Source: Kurthia sibirica
GTDB taxonomy: Bacteria > Bacillota > Bacilli > Bacillales_A > Planococcaceae
Assembly (NCBI RefSeq): GCF_003143975.1
Contig: NZ_QFVR01000006.1
Span: 62,001-126,000, forward strand
Reading direction: 5' to 3'
DNA length: 64,000 nucleotides
In this document: positions 61,177-64,000 of the stretch, in pieces
Position numbering within the stretch: the stretch's first letter is position 1
Layout of the letters: every line of letters begins with the position of its first letter
Made by a program: the position numbers and the translations under genes
Notes under the pieces: generated by a model
Databases searched by the model: none
What the model saw: only the letters and a program-made list of their open reading frames with translations
What the model was told of the DNA's origin: nothing

Positions 61177-62988
61177 ATGGCAGAAGTAAAAAAAATCCCG
61201 ACTCGTGAAGAAGTTCCCACAGCATTAACTTGGAATTTAGAAGATATTTTCCAAACAGTAGCATCATGGAATGAAGAATTCACGGCAATTTCAACATTAT
61301 TAGAAAAAGCACCAAGTTTTGAAGGCACATTAAAAAATGGTGCGCAGGCGATGTTAGAAACGCTTCAATATCGTGATGAAGTGTATACTCGAATTGGTAT
61401 TTTATACACATATGCGCATATGAAATCCGATCAAGACACAACAAATAGTGAATTCCAAGGATTGGAAGGGCGTAGCCGCTCGTTGATTGCGAAAGTGAGT
61501 ACGGCATTATCATTCTTAACGCCGGAAATTTTATCGTTATCTGAAGATTTGATTAAAAATTACTTAGAAGAAAATGAAGCATTACGTTTGTACAAGCATG
61601 AGTTGGAAGAAATTAATGAGCAACGTGAACATGTACTACCAGCAGAACAGGAAGCCATCTTAGCTCAAATGAGCGAAGTGACTGGAGCGTCTGCTAATAC
61701 ATTTGGTATGTTAAATAACGCAGATTTAGAATTCCCAGTCGTCAAAGATGAAGAGGGGAACGATGTACAATTAACGCATGGTAATTATGTTCAATTCTTA
61801 GATAGTGCAGACCGCTCAGTACGTGAGGCGGGTTTTAAAGCAATGTATGAAACATTTGGTAAATTTAAAAATACATTTGCTACAACACTATCCGGCAATG
61901 TGAAAGCCCATAATGTATCCGCTAAAATTAGAAACTATGATTCAGCACGCCATGCAGCGATGTCTAATAATAGTATCCCTGAAAAAGTATATGATCAATT
62001 ATTATCGACAGTTCACAATAATATTGGCTTAATGCATCGTTATTTGGATTTACGTAAAAATGTTTTGGAAGTGGATGAACTTCATATGTGGGATGTCTAT
62101 ACACCACTTGTGAAAGAAACAACAATGAAGGTTACGTATGAAGAAGCAACAGAACATATGTTAAATAGTTTTGCAGCGATGGGCGATGATTACGTAGGAA
62201 TCGTGAAAAAAGCGCTTGCAGATCGTTGGGTTGATGTTGTAGAAAACAAAGGGAAACGCAGCGGTGCCTATTCATCCGGTTCATATGGCACAAATCCATA
62301 TATTTTAATGAATTGGCAAGACAATCTAGATAATTTGTATACATTAGTTCATGAATTTGGTCATAGTGTACACAGTTATTACTCTAGAAATAATCAACCT
62401 GCAGTTTATGGAGATTACTCCATCTTCGTAGCGGAAGTCGCTTCAACTTGTAATGAAGAATTATTAACGGATTACTTACTGAAAACAGTAAAAGATGATA
62501 ATTTACGTATTTATATTTTAAATCATTGGTTAGATTCGTTTAGAGGAACGATTATTCGTCAAACCATGTTTGCTGAATTTGAGCATATTATTCATGAGAT
62601 GGATCGTAATGGCGAACCATTAACTGCCGATACATTATCTGCTAAATACCATGAGCTAAATAAATTCTACTTTGGAGATAACATGGTAAGTGATGATGAA
62701 ATCGCGCTTGAATGGGCTCGTATTCCACACTTCTACTATAATTATTATGTCTATCAATATGCAACTGGTAAATCTGCTGCAATCGCATTGAGTAGCCAAA
62801 TTTTAAATGAGGGTGAAGTAGCTGTAGAGCGTTATGTGAATAATTTCTTAAAAGCGGGTTGTTCAGATTCTCCAATCAATGTGTTACGCGCAGCAGGTGT
62901 TGATATGGAATCAGCTAAACCGATTGAATTAGCATTTGAGCTATTTGAAAAAAATCTTGCTGAATTAGAAAGATTATTAGCAAAATAA
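61177..62988 (+). CDS. pepF: Oligoendopeptidase F
   Basis: A 603-residue M3-family zinc metallopeptidase that degrades cytoplasmic oligopeptides. The zinc motif HExxH is in YTLVHEFGHSVHSYYS, and the third ligand and fold residues follow (YSIFVAEVASTCNEELL; FYYNYYVYQYATGKSAA). Length is normal. AGGAGG precedes ATG 61177. The coiA-pepF order is conserved with B. subtilis. Repeat copy 3 follows eight bases after the stop codon. Confidence 0.97.
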   Translation: MAEVKKIPTREEVPTALTWNLEDIFQTVASWNEEFTAISTLLEKAPSFEGTLKNGAQAMLETLQYRDEVYTRIGILYTYAHMKSDQDTTNSEFQGLEGRSRSLIAKVSTALSFLTPEILSLSEDLIKNYLEENEALRLYKHELEEINEQREHVLPAEQEAILAQMSEVTGASANTFGMLNNADLEFPVVKDEEGNDVQLTHGNYVQFLDSADRSVREAGFKAMYETFGKFKNTFATTLSGNVKAHNVSAKIRNYDSARHAAMSNNSIPEKVYDQLLSTVHNNIGLMHRYLDLRKNVLEVDELHMWDVYTPLVKETTMKVTYEEATEHMLNSFAAMGDDYVGIVKKALADRWVDVVENKGKRSGAYSSGSYGTNPYILMNWQDNLDNLYTLVHEFGHSVHSYYSRNNQPAVYGDYSIFVAEVASTCNEELLTDYLLKTVKDDNLRIYILNHWLDSFRGTIIRQTMFAEFEHIIHEMDRNGEPLTADTLSAKYHELNKFYFGDNMVSDDEIALEWARIPHFYYNYYVYQYATGKSAAIALSSQILNEGEVAVERYVNNFLKAGCSDSPINVLRAAGVDMESAKPIELAFELFEKNLAELERLLAK

Positions 62989-62996
62989 TTTCCATA

Positions 62997-63164
62997 GAGT
63001 CTGGGACAGAACAAAAATAGTCTGTCTCCAATACGAATAATCAAATCAATTGAACGCGCAGAAAGTATTTTTCGAAGCGGACATGGTTTGAAATGAATAA
63101 TCCCGTATGATTTCGAAAAATCATACGGGATTTTTTCTGTTGAAAATACGTTTGTCTCAGGCTC
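62997..63164 (+). repeat. Dispersed intergenic repeat, copy 3 (complete, 168 bp)
   Basis: Bounded by GAGTCTGGGACAGAAC and GTTTGTCTCAGGCTC, imperfect terminal inverted repeats. The inner hairpin CCCGTATGAT/ATCATACGGG is at 63106-63133 with TTTTTT after it. It probably terminates pepF transcription. Confidence 0.85.
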
Positions 63165-63301
63165 TTTTTTATAGTTTTCTATCAATTGTTGGAGGGTGTC
63201 CTATAATGCCAACAGTTCATACATTAAAAAACATGAAAATGAAATATATGTAGAGGGTTTGATGCTTTTTGTACAAAGATTTTATTGAATCGGCAGTATA
63301 G

Positions 63302-63360
63302 AAAAAGTGACGTGATTTGAACGTGTCAAATCACGTCATCTCACTATTTGATGTAGAAAC
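63302..63360 (-). repeat. ISL3-like end fragment with 13-bp perfect hairpin
   Basis: On the minus strand GTTTCTACATCAAATAGTGA starts at 63360, then TGACGTGATTTGA pairs perfectly with TCAAATCACGTCA (63338-63308) and ACTTTTTCTA follows. It aligns along about 60 bases with 14888-14950. The hairpin plus T-run could terminate minus-strand transcription. Confidence 0.5.
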
Positions 63361-64000
63361 TTGTTTGCGAAAATAACTTAGTACAGAGTACATGAAAAGT
63401 TGTTGTTATAAAACAGAAAGCGATTATATAACAGTTTATTATTTTCTAATAAGAAATGATAGTAAATGAGTAGCTTTTCTATGAATAAAGAGGAATGACA
63501 AAAATTTATGCTCTTTTATAAAGTAATGGGGATTTTTTACTTTAAAATGGTAATGATTTGAATAGGAGGATTTTATTTTTTGTCGGATTTTATAGGTTTT
63601 CTGAATAGCGATTTTGTTATCGCTTTCAATATGTCCAATATGTGAACATATTAGAAAAGCGTTGCTATATATAGGATTAAGTGATAAAGTAATAAATGTG
63701 AAATACATCACAAACAAACATACACCCCTTTGTTTGAACGTGAACATTTCTCCCATCCCCTTTGTGAAAATGAGCGCTCTCGTAGAGTAGCTCATTTTAT
63801 TTTTTTGTATTTTTTCGGTATTCGTAAAAAAATGAAACAGACGATAATAGAGCTAACTATCGCGAAAATAGATAAATAAAAAGAAATTCAATCTAAAAAA
63901 CAGATATATTACCATAGTTGTATTTATAAAAAACACTTCATTAATTAGTACAGTATACATAAAGAAAGATTATTTTCTTTACGAATAGATGATTATAAGT
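63361..64000. other. AT-rich terminal stretch without a supported gene
   Basis: About 640 bases. The only sizeable frame is minus strand 63795-63439, 118 residues. An internal ATG at about 63749 has GGGAG upstream and encodes MFTFKQRGVCLFVMYFTFIT, signal-like, but the rest is low-complexity Lys/His/Ser and resembles no family I know. I treat it as doubtful. Nothing else was recognised to the window end. Confidence 0.35.

Noticed and set aside
63205-63252. 15-codon frame with GGAGG at 63191 (MPTVHTLKNMKMKYM)
   Set aside because: Too short, no context; could be a leader peptide but nothing downstream would use it.

Overview
The window is AT-rich, densely coded DNA from a low-GC Gram-positive bacterium of the order Bacillales. 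The evidence is Bacillus-type control signals (sigA-like promoters, LexA/DinR boxes, CtsR and FapR operators, a Trp T-box), Bacillus-specific regulators (ComK, MecA, Spx, MinJ, a C-terminal-cluster Fnr) and gene order. Gene content and repeats suggest a Planococcaceae/Caryophanaceae-type genome (Lysinibacillus, Kurthia and relatives). That placement is inference; no rRNA is present. No tRNA, CRISPR array, prophage or intact insertion sequence was seen.

Layout. 1-10.8 kb: the end of a flagellar operon (Maf/DUF115 fragment, flaG, fliD, fliS, fliT), then an unusual insert of fliB (flagellin lysine methylase, minus strand), a 1593-residue secreted repeat protein and a PilZ protein, then hpf. 11-29.9 kb: secA, prfB (with its programmed frameshift), a YhjD-like gene converging on comK, a small IDEAL protein, uvrBA, a YvlB-like gene, ftsEX with an M23 peptidase, a membrane protein plus ResA-like thioredoxin, minJ and a TVP38 protein. 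30-42.1 kb: addBA, DUF418, a YisK-like hydrolase, two YisL paralogues and a degenerate alpha-amylase homologue. 42.5-47.8 kb: DegV, HAD, esterase and DUF59 genes (yitS/U/V/W-like order), then an ABC permease and ATPase. 48-54 kb: fnr divergent from a ClpB that lacks its N-domain, a DUF2929 gene, fabH and fabF. 54-64 kb: an MFS transporter, a decayed ISL3-like element, trpS with T-box, spxA, mecA, coiA, pepF, and repeat-rich intergenic DNA.

How the genes connect. Flagellar cap and chaperone genes sit beside two flagellin-modification candidates. DNA repair (uvrBA, addBA and the YhjD-like gene) shares LexA-like boxes. Competence and proteolysis control (comK, mecA, spxA, coiA) is spread over the window. 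ftsEX with a LytM-type hydrolase, and minJ, serve division and wall growth. fabHF carries a FapR-like operator.

Points most worth a second look are the fliB/giant-protein/PilZ insert, the GH13 protein that has lost catalytic residues, the N-domain-less ClpB under a double CtsR operator, and several families of intergenic repeats and IS remnants. I did not find a clearly new defence or mobile system.
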